From NCBI RefSeq assembly GCF_001427585.1, contig NZ_LMGY01000017.1, positions 62,001 to 126,000 of the forward strand: 64,000 bases of DNA, written 5' to 3'. Origin of the DNA: Pseudoxanthomonas sp. Root630 (GTDB taxonomy: Bacteria > Pseudomonadota > Gammaproteobacteria > Xanthomonadales > Xanthomonadaceae). Within the stretch, counting starts at the first letter, position 1, and each line of letters starts with the position of its first letter. The notes beneath the pieces are model-generated. The model saw only the letters and a program-made list of their open reading frames with translations, ran no database searches and was not told the origin of the DNA. Below, one piece after another: positions 1 through 8,930 of the stretch. Position numbers and translations under genes: made by a program.

Positions 1-547
1 GGTGTGGGGCGCGGTCAGCCGGCACGAATCGCAGGTGGTGGTCGGCAGCGACAATCGCCGCGGCGGTGCTTTGGCCGCCGAGCGCTTCATCGCGCTGGGC
101 CGCAGCCGTCCCGCCTTCCTCGGCGATCCTGCCCACGGCGAGTTCGCCGAGCGCCTGGAAGGCTTCGGTGCCGCGCTGGCGCGGCATGGCATCACGCCGA
201 TCGCGCCGACCGTCACCAGCTTCACCGTTGGGGCGGGCGCGGATGCGGTGCATGCGCTGCTGCAGGCGCACCCGCAGGTGGACGCCCTGTTCGCTGCCAG
301 CGATCTGTTGGCCATCGGGGCGATCCGCGCGCTGATCGAGCGTGGCCGGCGGGTGCCCGAGGACGTCTCGGTGATCGGCTACGACGACTCCCCGCTGGGC
401 GCGACCTACGTGCCGCCACTGACCTCGGTGCACCAGAACTTCATCGATGCCGGTGTGCTGCTGGCCCGCAAGGTGCGTGCCCTGATCGAAGGCGACCAGG
501 CGGGTTCCGAGACCCTGCCGACCCATCTGGTCGTCCGCACGACCTGA
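1..547 (+). CDS. LacI-family transcriptional regulator, C-terminal part (5' end outside window)
   Basis: This is the effector-binding half of a LacI/GalR-type repressor; the DNA-binding helix-turn-helix lies upstream of the window. The visible 181 residues show the periplasmic-binding-protein fold typical of the family: the segment around GSDNRRGGALAAERF, a D-aLFAASDLLAIGA motif and the late VIGYDDSPLG...PPLTSVHQNF motif, which normally contributes to sugar binding and dimer contacts. It sits directly upstream of, and in the same direction as, a disaccharide phosphorylase gene, so control of that sugar locus is the obvious inference. The effector sugar cannot be read from the sequence. Confidence 0.9.
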   Translation, partial: VWGAVSRHESQVVVGSDNRRGGALAAERFIALGRSRPAFLGDPAHGEFAERLEGFGAALARHGITPIAPTVTSFTVGAGADAVHALLQAHPQVDALFAASDLLAIGAIRALIERGRRVPEDVSVIGYDDSPLGATYVPPLTSVHQNFIDAGVLLARKVRALIEGDQAGSETLPTHLVVRTT

Positions 548-697
548 GCGCAGCGCGCTGCTGCATCGCAGCGTCCACCCGGTGGACATCCGGTCGTGCT
601 CACCTGCGCCGGAATCCGGCTAATTCATTGAATTGAAAGGCCTTGATCCACGCCGAAGCCGTGGCGGCCGAGGTGCTTCGGCGCATGCGAGGCTTCT

Positions 698-725
698 TTG
701 ACATCGATAACTTGACATCGATAAC
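698..725 (+). promoter_or_regulatory. Exact tandem 14-bp repeat forming a promoter / likely LacI-type operators
   Basis: TTGACATCGATAAC occurs twice with no gap (698-711 and 712-725). The first copy supplies a perfect -35 hexamer TTGACA (698-703); 16 bp later the end of the second copy reads GATAAC (720-725), a fair -10. Each copy also carries a small dyad GNNATCGATNNC with a central CG, the kind of core LacI-family proteins bind. It is inferred that the two copies are operators overlapping the promoter of the downstream phosphorylase gene and bound by the upstream regulator. Confidence 0.55.
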
Positions 726-775
726 AACGACTTCTAGCGTGCCCCCGCCCGTGGTCCCGCCACGGCCGGTAACAG

Positions 776-3700
776 GTGAGCACGAGGATGTCGGTGGAAC
801 AGAAGCAGGCGCACACATCGGGTGGGGACACGGCACCGGGCGAAGGCCGGTCCGACCCCTGGCGACTCACCCAGCGGGCGTTCGACGCCGAGCGCGCGGC
901 GCGCGATGAAACCCTGTTCGCCCTCGCCAACGGCACGCTGGGCGTACGCGGTGCGCTGGAGGAAGACGACAGCCCCAGCGACGGCACGTTCCTGTCGAGC
1001 GTGTTCGAACAGAACCCCATCCACTACCACGAGCGCTTCCCCGGCTTCACCCGCAGCACCGACACGCGGGTGCCGGTGGCCGAGGGCAAGCACCTCCGGC
1101 TGCAGCTCGGCGACACGCCGCTGCGCCTGCAGGAGGCCGAGTGGCTGGACTTCGAGCGCACGCTGGATCTCGCCGCCGGTGCGCTGGACCGCCGCCTGCG
1201 CCTGAAGACCGCGCAAGGCCATACCCTCGAGATCCGCGCGCGTCGCGTGGTGCCGCTGGCCGAGCGCGCGCTGCTCGCCATCCGGTTCGAAGTCGCGTCC
1301 GTCGATTACGCGGGCCCATTGACGCTGTGCTCGTCGATCGAGACCGGACGCCAGGCCGTGGAGCAGGGCGATGACCCGCGCATCGGCGTGCATGGCGGCA
1401 AGGGCCTGCAGGTCGCCGACGAGCACGCCGATGCCGAGGGCGCGCAACTTACCCAGCGGACCCATCACAGCGGCGTCGCCCTGGTGTGCGCGCAACGGCA
1501 CCGGCTGTCGCCGGGCCTGGTGTTCGCCGGCGCGCAGGCGAACGAAGGACGGGTGGAGCAGCGCTTCGATGCCGTGCTGTCGCCGGGCGCGTCCGTGGTG
1601 GTCGAAAAGTACGTGGCCTACGACGATGGCAATGGCGACGCGCGGGACGGCGTGGAGGCCGTGCTGGCGCGCGCGCAGCGCGAGGGTTTCGACGGCATCG
1701 CCACCACGCAGGCCGACGCGATGCGCGCGTTCTGGCAGCGCGCCGGCCTGTCGGTGGACGGCGACCCGGCGGCGGAGCTGGCGCTGCGCTTCAACCTGTT
1801 CCACCTGCTGCAATCGGCCGGTCGCGACGGTATCAACGGCACGGCGGCCAAGGGCATCACGGGCGAGGGCTACGAAGGCCACTGCTTCTGGGATACCGAA
1901 GCCTTCGTGCTGCCGGTGATGGCGTTCACCGCGCCGGACGTGGCGCGCGCGATGCTGATGTACCGCTTCCGCACGCTGGACGGCGCACGCGACACTGCGC
2001 GTGCGATGAACCATCCCAGCGGTGCGCTGTATCCCTGGCGCACCATCGCCGGCCGCGAATGTTCCGCGCACTATCCCAGCGGCTCGGCGGCGTACCACAT
2101 CAATGCCGCCATCGCCTACGGGATCGGGCTTTATCTCGACGCCAGCGATGATCTCGACTTCCTCAGCGAGGCTGGCGCCGAGATTCTTTTCGAGACCGCG
2201 CGCATCTGGCCGCAGGCCGGCCATTTCAATCCGCGGCTCGACGGGGCGTTCTGCATCCACGAGGTCACGGGGCCGGACGAATACACCACGCTGGTCAACA
2301 ACAACTGGTACACCAACCGGATGGCGCAGCGGCACCTGCAGCGCGCGGTCGAAGCCTGGAAGCGCCTGTCCGCCGATCGTCCCGACGCGCTGCGCGCCCT
2401 CGCGACGCGCATCGGGCTCGGGGTCGGCGAAGTCGCGCTGTGGCAGCGTGCCGCCGACGCGATGCACCTGCCGATCGATGACGCGCTCGGCATCCACCCG
2501 CAGGACGACGACTTCCTCGCCAAGCCGCGCTGGCCGTTCCCGAAGCGCGAAGGGCCGCATCGCCCCCTGTTGCTCGATTACCACCCGCTCACCCTGTACC
2601 GGCACCAGGTCTGCAAGCAGGCCGACGTGGTGATGGCGATGGTGCTGGCCGGCGATGGCATCGACCAGGGCACCAAGCGCCGCGACTTCGATTACTACGA
2701 CGCCGTCACCACCCACGACTCCACGCTGTCGGCGCCCGTGTACGGCATCCTGGCCAGCGAGGTCGGCCAGGACGACAAGGCCTGGGACTATTTCGACGCC
2801 AGCCTGCGCGTGGACCTGGACGACCTGCACGGCAACACCGACCACGGCGTGCACATGGCGGCGATGGCCGGCAGCTGGCTGGGGCTGGTGCAGGGCTTCG
2901 GCGGACTGCGCATCGTCGCGGGTCGCCTGCAGTTCGCTCCCACATTGCCGCACGCCTGGAAGGGATACGGCTTCAACCTCCGCTGGCGCGGCTGCGCCCT
3001 GCGCGTGGACGTGGACGCGCGCGGCGCCCGCTATCGCCTCGACGAGGGCGACGCGCTGGCCTTCGGTCACGCCGGCAGCGACGTGGTGCTGAAGGCAGGT
3101 CGCGAAGTCGTGCTGCCGCTCGCCGTGCCGTCGCCACCGAAGATGCCGCTGCCCCGCGCCTGCGATGCGCTGATCTTCGATCTCGACGGCGTGCTGACCG
3201 ACACCGCGCACACGCACTACCGGGCGTGGAAGCGATTGGCCGACGAAATCGGCGTGCCGTTCGACCTGCAGGTCAACGAGCGCCTGAAGGGTGTGGACCG
3301 GATGGCGTCGCTGGAGATCATCCTCGAGCGCGCCACACGTACCTACTCGGCCGACGAGAAGCGCGCGCTGGCCGACACCAAGAACGGTTACTACGTGCAG
3401 GAGATCGCCAGTGTCGGGCCGCAGGACCTGTTCGACGGCGTGCACGACGTACTCGCTGCCGCGCGCGCCGCGGGCCTGAAGCTGGGCCTCGCCTCGGCCA
3501 GCCGGAATGCGCCGGCGCTGCTGCAGAAGCTGGGCATCGCCGACCGCTTCGACTACGTCGCCGATGCCGGCCGCATCGTCCGCGCCAAGCCCGACCCGGC
3601 CATCTTCCTCGACGTCGCCGCCGCGCTCGGCGTGCCGGCGCACCGCTGCATCGGCGTGGAAGACGCCGCCGCCGGTATCGAGGCCATCCATGCGGCGGGC

Positions 3701-3802
3701 ATGGCCGCGATCGGCATCGGCGATGCGCGTGCGTTGCGCCATGCCGACGCCGTCATCCCGCACATCAACGCGTTTGACCTGAGGACGTTCGTATCGCCTT
3801 GA
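776..3802 (+). CDS. Bifunctional GH65 disaccharide phosphorylase / beta-phosphoglucomutase
   Basis: A fusion of about 1008 residues. Residues roughly 25-770 are a glycoside hydrolase family 65 phosphorylase (maltose/kojibiose/trehalose phosphorylase type). The HEVTGPDEY motif gives the catalytic acid as Glu496 (counting from 776), and the KQADV loop at about 614-618 fits phosphate binding. Residues roughly 790-1005 are a HAD-type beta-phosphoglucomutase: FDLDGVLTD with Asp802 and Asp804, an LKGVDRMASLEIIL cap, SASRNA, AKPDPAIFL and GVEDAAAGIEA. GH65 enzymes release beta-glucose 1-phosphate, the substrate of the second domain, so the fusion would channel it to glucose 6-phosphate. Which disaccharide is used cannot be told from motifs alone. 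The start may be GTG at 776 or ATG at 788; neither has a clear Shine-Dalgarno site. Confidence 0.93.
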   Translation: MSTRMSVEQKQAHTSGGDTAPGEGRSDPWRLTQRAFDAERAARDETLFALANGTLGVRGALEEDDSPSDGTFLSSVFEQNPIHYHERFPGFTRSTDTRVPVAEGKHLRLQLGDTPLRLQEAEWLDFERTLDLAAGALDRRLRLKTAQGHTLEIRARRVVPLAERALLAIRFEVASVDYAGPLTLCSSIETGRQAVEQGDDPRIGVHGGKGLQVADEHADAEGAQLTQRTHHSGVALVCAQRHRLSPGLVFAGAQANEGRVEQRFDAVLSPGASVVVEKYVAYDDGNGDARDGVEAVLARAQREGFDGIATTQADAMRAFWQRAGLSVDGDPAAELALRFNLFHLLQSAGRDGINGTAAKGITGEGYEGHCFWDTEAFVLPVMAFTAPDVARAMLMYRFRTLDGARDTARAMNHPSGALYPWRTIAGRECSAHYPSGSAAYHINAAIAYGIGLYLDASDDLDFLSEAGAEILFETARIWPQAGHFNPRLDGAFCIHEVTGPDEYTTLVNNNWYTNRMAQRHLQRAVEAWKRLSADRPDALRALATRIGLGVGEVALWQRAADAMHLPIDDALGIHPQDDDFLAKPRWPFPKREGPHRPLLLDYHPLTLYRHQVCKQADVVMAMVLAGDGIDQGTKRRDFDYYDAVTTHDSTLSAPVYGILASEVGQDDKAWDYFDASLRVDLDDLHGNTDHGVHMAAMAGSWLGLVQGFGGLRIVAGRLQFAPTLPHAWKGYGFNLRWRGCALRVDVDARGARYRLDEGDALAFGHAGSDVVLKAGREVVLPLAVPSPPKMPLPRACDALIFDLDGVLTDTAHTHYRAWKRLADEIGVPFDLQVNERLKGVDRMASLEIILERATRTYSADEKRALADTKNGYYVQEIASVGPQDLFDGVHDVLAAARAAGLKLGLASASRNAPALLQKLGIADRFDYVADAGRIVRAKPDPAIFLDVAAALGVPAHRCIGVEDAAAGIEAIHAAGMAAIGIGDARALRHADAVIPHINAFDLRTFVSP

Positions 3803-3876
3803 CCGCACGTGGCCAGAGAAGCCGCGGTGGGCAGCCAGCCAACAACACGACAACAATGCAAGTGGAGGGAGGGACC

Positions 3877-6282
3877 ATGCAACACACCAAGCACCCGATG
3901 CGCTACGCCCTGTCGGCCGCCATCGCGCTGGCGCTATCGCCGGCGCTGGCGAGCGCGCAGGAAGCCGCACCCGCGGCGCCGGCCGAACAGGAGGCCAAGA
4001 CGCTGGACGCGGTGGTCGTCAGCGGCACGGCCAAGTTCAAGGGCCTGCGCAAGCGCGACGCCAGCTTCTCGATCAGCACCGCCACGCCCGAGCAGATCCA
4101 GGAAACCGCGCCCACCAGCACCGCCGACCTGCTGAAGATCGTGCCGGGCGTCTGGGCCGAGGCCAGCGGCGGCGGTACCGGCGCCAATGTCTTCGTGCGC
4201 GGCATGCCGTCCGAAGGCGATGCACCGTTCTTCACCCTGCAGCTGGACGGCTCGCCGATCTTCCCGCCGCCGACGTTGTCGTTCCTCGAGAACACCACGC
4301 TGTTCCGCATCGACGACACCATCGCGCGCGTCGAAGGCCTGCGCGGCGGCCCTAGCCCCATCTACTCGAACGGCCAGCCCGGCGTCACCGTCAACTTCAT
4401 CCAGAAGAAGGGCGAAGACATCCCCGAGGGCCTGGTGCGGTTGACCGTGGGCACCGACGACCTGCGTCGCCTCGACTTCTACAGCGGTGGCCCGCTGGGC
4501 GAGAACACCGGCTGGTACTACAGCGTGGGCGGCTTCTACCGCGAGACCGACGGCGTGCGCCAGACCGGCTTCCCGGTGGAGAAGGGTGGCCAGTTGAGCG
4601 CCACGCTGACCAAGCGCTGGGCCGAGGGCGAGTTCAACCTCTACGCGCGCCACACCGACGACAAGAACACCTTCTACACTGCGGTGCCGCTGGTCTCGCG
4701 CAACAACGGCGAGGACATCTCCGGCTTCCCGGGGCTGGATCCCACCACGGGCACGCTGGTCGGCGACGACTTCCGCCGGGTGACGCTGCCGACCGGCGTC
4801 GGCAACCAGACGATGACGCGCGACCTGGCCGATGGCCGTGGCGTGGACATCGATGTGTTCGGCGGTTCGCTGGACTGGTATGTCGGCAACTGGACGATCA
4901 GCGACAAGTTCAACTACCTGAAAGGCGATGCGCCGACCTACGCGTTGTTCACCGGCGCGAATCCGCAGACGCTGTCGTCGTACATCACCGATACCTATGG
5001 CGCGGGCGTGACCGGCACCGGCACCTTCGTCAACGGCGGCGGCACGGTGGACCCGAACCAGCAGGTGCTGACGGCGGGCTTCTGGGTGGTGGAGAAGGAG
5101 ATCAGCTCGTTCACGAACGACCTGCGCTTCAGCATCGACCTGACCGAGCGGAATGCGCTGACCTTCGGTGTGTACTACGCGGACTACTCGTCCAAGGACC
5201 GCTGGTGGCTGGGCAACAACATGCTGCTCACCGCGCAGGACAACGCGCGCCGCGTGAACCTGGCGCTGTCCAACGGGCAGGTCGCCACGCGCGATGGCTT
5301 CGTGGGCACCGCGTTCTACAACATCCGCGGCGACTACGACGGCCAGAACACCGCCTTCTTCATCGCCGACGAATGGACCGTCAACGACCGCATCCGCCTG
5401 GATGCCGGCGTGCGCTACGAGCGGCAGGAGGTCAACGGTACGGTGTGGGATCCGGTCACGGTCGACCTGGATGGCAACCCGAACACGCTGTACGACAACA
5501 ACACCTCGGTCTCGACCACGCCGCGCAGCATCGACCAGAACGACAGCGACGTGTCCTGGACGGCGGGCCTGAACTACACGCTCAACGACAGCGTCAGCCT
5601 GTTCGGCCGCGTCAACTCCGGCTTCACCTTCCCGCAGTTCGACAACCTGCGCGACGGCGCCAACAACAAGACCGAGATCGATCAGTACGAGTTGGGCCTG
5701 AAGGCCGGCGGCGAGACGTACGAGATGTACCTCACCGCGTTCTACAACGACTTCACCGGCCTGCGGTACCAGGCGTTCGACAACAACGGCAACAACGTCG
5801 TGATCATCGGCGACTCGAAGGCGCGTGGCCTGGAATTCGAGGGTGCGTGGCGGCCGGTCGGTGGGTTCGAGCTGGCCTGGAACGCGACCTGGCTGCGCGC
5901 CAAGTACGGCGACTTCGCCACCTACGACGGCAACCAGGTGGTGCGCCAGCCGAAGTTCCGCGCGCGGCTGACGCCGAGCTACTACTGGTCGCTGCCGTGG
6001 GGCGACCTGAAGGTGTTCACCACCTACACCCACGTGGGCGATCGCTATTCGGATCCCGCCAATGGCCAGGTGCTGCCGAAGTACGACACCTGGGATGTCG
6101 GCGCCAGCGCGCACCTGGGCGACCACTGGGAGTTCACCTTCTCGGGCCGCAACGTGACCGACGAGATCGCGCTGACCGAAGGCAACGCCCGCGTGCTGGG
6201 CAATGCGACCAGCGGTGGCGTGTTCATGGGCCGTCCGCTGGAAGGCACGTCGTACCAGGCCTCCGTCGCCTACCGCTGGTGA
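3877..6282 (+). CDS. TonB-dependent outer-membrane receptor, sugar-locus type
   Basis: An 801-residue TonB receptor. The chosen ATG follows a strong Shine-Dalgarno stretch (GGAGGGAGG) and opens a clean signal peptide that ends in ALASAQ. A TonB-box-like TLDAVVVSGT follows at about residues 42-51, then the plug (PSTADLLKIVPGVW-type region, NVFVRG, PIYSNGQPGV) and a long beta-barrel ending in an aromatic residue (VAYRW). It lies 74 bp after the phosphorylase fusion and before an MFS permease, the arrangement of xanthomonad carbohydrate-use loci, so import of the oligosaccharide consumed by the phosphorylase is the likely job. Substrate specificity is inferred only from context. Confidence 0.92.
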   Translation: MQHTKHPMRYALSAAIALALSPALASAQEAAPAAPAEQEAKTLDAVVVSGTAKFKGLRKRDASFSISTATPEQIQETAPTSTADLLKIVPGVWAEASGGGTGANVFVRGMPSEGDAPFFTLQLDGSPIFPPPTLSFLENTTLFRIDDTIARVEGLRGGPSPIYSNGQPGVTVNFIQKKGEDIPEGLVRLTVGTDDLRRLDFYSGGPLGENTGWYYSVGGFYRETDGVRQTGFPVEKGGQLSATLTKRWAEGEFNLYARHTDDKNTFYTAVPLVSRNNGEDISGFPGLDPTTGTLVGDDFRRVTLPTGVGNQTMTRDLADGRGVDIDVFGGSLDWYVGNWTISDKFNYLKGDAPTYALFTGANPQTLSSYITDTYGAGVTGTGTFVNGGGTVDPNQQVLTAGFWVVEKEISSFTNDLRFSIDLTERNALTFGVYYADYSSKDRWWLGNNMLLTAQDNARRVNLALSNGQVATRDGFVGTAFYNIRGDYDGQNTAFFIADEWTVNDRIRLDAGVRYERQEVNGTVWDPVTVDLDGNPNTLYDNNTSVSTTPRSIDQNDSDVSWTAGLNYTLNDSVSLFGRVNSGFTFPQFDNLRDGANNKTEIDQYELGLKAGGETYEMYLTAFYNDFTGLRYQAFDNNGNNVVIIGDSKARGLEFEGAWRPVGGFELAWNATWLRAKYGDFATYDGNQVVRQPKFRARLTPSYYWSLPWGDLKVFTTYTHVGDRYSDPANGQVLPKYDTWDVGASAHLGDHWEFTFSGRNVTDEIALTEGNARVLGNATSGGVFMGRPLEGTSYQASVAYRW

Positions 6283-6289
6283 CGTAGCG

Positions 6290-6311
6290 CGGCCCGCGTT
6301 CCCGCGGGCCG
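6290..6311 (+). terminator. Hairpin after the TonB receptor (GTAG-headed)
   Basis: Perfect stem CGGCCCGCG / CGCGGGCCG with a TTCC loop, immediately after the receptor stop codon and preceded by GTAG at 6284-6287. There is no strong T-run, so it may be a REP-like element or mRNA-stabilising hairpin rather than a full terminator. Confidence 0.5.
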
Positions 6312-6445
6312 TCTTCCGCCGCCGTGCCGTCTCTCCCCGGCGCGGCGGTGGTTCTCTCTCTCACGCGCTGCGCCGCGAGGCGTGGCCGTTCCCGCGCACG
6401 CCAGCCGATGCGGCTAGGATGCGTCCGAACCGACCGGTACCGCCC

Positions 6446-7687
6446 ATGACGCGCACCCGCATGATCCTGGCGATGATCCTGACCTACATGATCTTCGCCA
6501 TGCTGTTGAACTCCGTGGGCACGGTGATCCTGCAGTCCATCCAGGGCTTCGGCATCAGCAAGGCCGATGCGAGCCTGCTGGAGGCGTTCAAGGACCTGCC
6601 GATCGCGGTCACGTCGTTCCTGGTGGCCTCGTTCCTGCCGAGGCTGGGCTACCGTCGCGCGATGATGCTCGGCTTGTCGCTGGTCGCGCTCGCCTGCGCC
6701 GCGATGCCGCTGCTGCATGCGTTCTGGGCGACGAAGCTGCTGTTCACCGCGGTCGGCGTGTCGTTCGCGCTGGTGAAGGTGTCGGTGTATTCCAGCATCG
6801 GCCTGCTGACCGAGGATGCGAAAGGGCATGCCGCATTGACCAGCACGGTCGAGGGCTGGTTCATGGTCGGCATCCTGGGCAGCGCGTGGCTGTTCGCCGC
6901 CTTCATCAATGCCGAGGTGCCGGGCGATCCGGTCTGGCTGGACGTCTACTGGGTACTCGCCGCGTTGTGCGTGGCGGTGGTCGTCCTGCTGGCGACCTGC
7001 ACGCTGGATGAGCGCGCCGCGCAGGATGGCCATGCGGCGGGCGAGTCCTTCGTCGATATGTTCCGCCTGCTGGCGCTGCCACTGGTGGCGGTGTTCCTGG
7101 TGTCGGCCTTCCTCTACGTGCTGATGGAGCAGGCGATCAACACCTGGCTGCCGACCTTCAATCGCGAAATCCTGCACCTGCCCACCACGCTCAGCGTGCA
7201 GGCGGCCGGCATCTTCGCCGGTTCGCTGGCGCTGGGCCGGCTGGGCGGCGGCGTGCTGCTGCGGCGCGTGCCCTGGTTCTGGCTGCTGAGCGGTTGCGTG
7301 GTCGCGATGGCGGCGCTGGTGCTGGTGGCGCTGCCGCTGGCCGCCAACGTGCAGCCGCGCGAGGGCATGACGTGGTGGAACGCGCCGCTGGCCGCGTACG
7401 TGTTCCCGTTGATCGGCCTGTTGATGGCGCCGATCTACCCGGCCATCAATTCGGTGGTGCTGAGTGCGCTGCCGAAGGCGCGGCATGCGGCGATGACGGG
7501 TTTGATCGTGGTGTTCTCGGCACTCGGCGGCACCACCGGGTCGTACATCACCGGGCAGTTGTTCGCGCATTTCGACGGGTCGCGCGCGTTCTATCTGCTG
7601 CTGGCGCCGATGGCGATGCTGCTGGTGTCGATGGCGCTGCTGCACCGCGCCGTGTCGCGTCGCGACCGGGCGACGGCGCCCGCCTGA
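6446..7687 (+). CDS. MFS sugar transporter
   Basis: A 413-residue inner-membrane permease with about twelve hydrophobic helices in two halves joined by a charged central loop (TLDERAAQDGHAAGESFVD). The start chosen is the ATG that opens MTRTRMILAMILTYMIF, leading straight into helix 1; an upstream in-frame ATG at 6419 would only add nine residues. Family: major facilitator superfamily, sugar-porter side. Downstream of the TonB receptor and phosphorylase genes, it would carry the disaccharide from periplasm to cytoplasm. The exact substrate is inferred from the neighbours. Confidence 0.9.
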   Translation: MTRTRMILAMILTYMIFAMLLNSVGTVILQSIQGFGISKADASLLEAFKDLPIAVTSFLVASFLPRLGYRRAMMLGLSLVALACAAMPLLHAFWATKLLFTAVGVSFALVKVSVYSSIGLLTEDAKGHAALTSTVEGWFMVGILGSAWLFAAFINAEVPGDPVWLDVYWVLAALCVAVVVLLATCTLDERAAQDGHAAGESFVDMFRLLALPLVAVFLVSAFLYVLMEQAINTWLPTFNREILHLPTTLSVQAAGIFAGSLALGRLGGGVLLRRVPWFWLLSGCVVAMAALVLVALPLAANVQPREGMTWWNAPLAAYVFPLIGLLMAPIYPAINSVVLSALPKARHAAMTGLIVVFSALGGTTGSYITGQLFAHFDGSRAFYLLLAPMAMLLVSMALLHRAVSRRDRATAPA

Positions 7688-7754
7688 GGGCGCTCGCACC
7701 CGCGCACCGCGGGGCTTGGCGTATCGTGTCGCCACCTTTCGTACGGGACCCGAC

Positions 7755-8210
7755 ATGAACGCGACCGGCGTGGCCTTGGCCCTCTTCATCGGCATGCTGC
7801 TGCCGCTCCAGGCGCTGATCAACGCGTCGCTGGGCCGGCAGTCGTTCGGCCCGGTGTTCGCCTCGCTGGCCTCTTTCATGGTCGGCACCGGTGTATTGCT
7901 GGTGTGGTGGTTGCTGACGCGGCCGGTGTTCGTGCCTGCCGCACTGGCCAAGGTGCCGTGGTGGGCCTGGACCGGCGGCGTGATCGGTGCGGTCTTCGTC
8001 GCATCCGCCACGCTGCTGGTGCCGCGGCTGGGAGCGGCGTCGCTGATCTGCCTGGTCGTCGCGGGCCAGCTGGTCGGGTCGGTGCTGCTCGACCACTTCG
8101 GCGTGCTGCACGCGCGCCAGCCGGTGGACACGCTGCGCGTGGTGGGCCTGCTGCTGGTGGTGGCCGGCGCGACCCTGGTGGTCCGACCCTGGCAGGCCAC
8201 GGGCGGCTGA
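7755..8210 (+). CDS. DMT-superfamily small membrane protein (DUF606 / YdcZ type)
   Basis: A 151-residue protein made almost wholly of about five hydrophobic helices, matching the YdcZ/DUF606 branch of the drug/metabolite transporter superfamily (N-terminal LFIGMLLPLQALINASLG, central GVIGAVFVASATLLVPRLGAA). The ATG at 7755 is preferred because it begins the first helix. Members are half-size relatives of EamA transporters and are often of unknown substrate. It follows the MFS gene after 67 bp and is nearly contiguous with the next gene (stop 8210, start 8214), so co-transcription is likely. Confidence 0.8.
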   Translation: MNATGVALALFIGMLLPLQALINASLGRQSFGPVFASLASFMVGTGVLLVWWLLTRPVFVPAALAKVPWWAWTGGVIGAVFVASATLLVPRLGAASLICLVVAGQLVGSVLLDHFGVLHARQPVDTLRVVGLLLVVAGATLVVRPWQATGG

Positions 8211-8213
8211 GCG

Positions 8214-8732
8214 ATGGGCGAGGTGCTGGTCGGCCTGCCGCCGCGCGCGGATGCGCGTTGCCGCGTGCTGGTGCTTGGCTCCATGCCGGGCGACGCATCA
8301 TTGCGCGGCGCGCAGTACTACGCGCATCCGCGCAATCGGTTCTGGCCGGTGATGGGCGCGCTGTGCGGATTCGATCCGGAGGCGCCTTACGAAGCGCGCT
8401 TCGACGCATTGAGGCGTGCCGGTGTCGGCGTGTGGGATGTCATCGGTCGCTGCGAGCGCCCGGGCAGCCTGGACGCGGCCATCGTGCGCGGCAGCGAAGT
8501 CCCCAATGCCATCGGCGACTGGCTTGGGGCGCATCCCGAGGTCGTCGCGATCGCGCTCAATGGCGGCAAGGCGGCTGACGCGTTCCGCCGGCATGTCCGG
8601 CCGACGCTGGCCGATCCACTGCCGGCCCTGCTCGCATTGCCCTCGACCAGTCCCGCGCACGCGGCGATGGGATTGCCCGCTTTGTTGGAGGCCTGGGGCG
8701 CGATCACCCCGTTTCTGCGGCGTCCTGCCTGA
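8214..8732 (+). CDS. DNA-deoxyinosine glycosylase (UDG superfamily, family 6-like)
   Basis: A 172-residue enzyme of the uracil-DNA glycosylase superfamily. The signature LGSMPGDASLRGAQYYAHPRNRFW near residues 22-45 is typical of hypoxanthine-DNA glycosylases (family 6), and LPSTSPAHA near residue 142 is the second active-site motif. It would remove hypoxanthine arising from adenine deamination, starting base-excision repair in the cytoplasm. It starts 3 bp after the DMT gene stop; the pairing appears incidental. Assignment to the deoxyinosine subfamily rests on the motif pattern. Confidence 0.85.
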   Translation: MGEVLVGLPPRADARCRVLVLGSMPGDASLRGAQYYAHPRNRFWPVMGALCGFDPEAPYEARFDALRRAGVGVWDVIGRCERPGSLDAAIVRGSEVPNAIGDWLGAHPEVVAIALNGGKAADAFRRHVRPTLADPLPALLALPSTSPAHAAMGLPALLEAWGAITPFLRRPA

Positions 8733-8863
8733 CAATGCGGCGGCGTATCGTGCGCGTGCATCGCGGCGAACCAAAGCGATACCAATGGCGTCGCGTGCGC
8801 GTTGGCAAGGCCATCACGGCATGCATTGTCCCGGCGGGGACAGCAATTAACACCAAGGGATGG

Positions 8864-8892
8864 TTGGCGCATCGCGCCACTGCGGACACAAT
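8864..8892 (+). promoter_or_regulatory. Probable sigma-70 promoter of aceF-lpd
   Basis: TTGGCG (8864-8869), a 17-bp spacer and CACAAT (8887-8892), 38 bp before the aceF start. Both hexamers are partial matches to the consensus; no other convincing signal was seen in 8733-8930. Confidence 0.4.
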
Positions 8893-8930
8893 AGGGGTTC
8901 CCCTCTTCACGCCCGCACCGGAGTAACGCC

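Noticed and set aside
734..3970. A 1078-residue open frame on the minus strand opposite the phosphorylase gene
   Set aside because: It is antisense to a gene with clear motifs, rich in Arg, Ala, Gly and His with no recognisable domain, typical of shadow frames in GC-rich DNA. The same holds for the long antisense frames opposite the TonB receptor, lpd, atpA, atpD, cphA and fabB-dinB.
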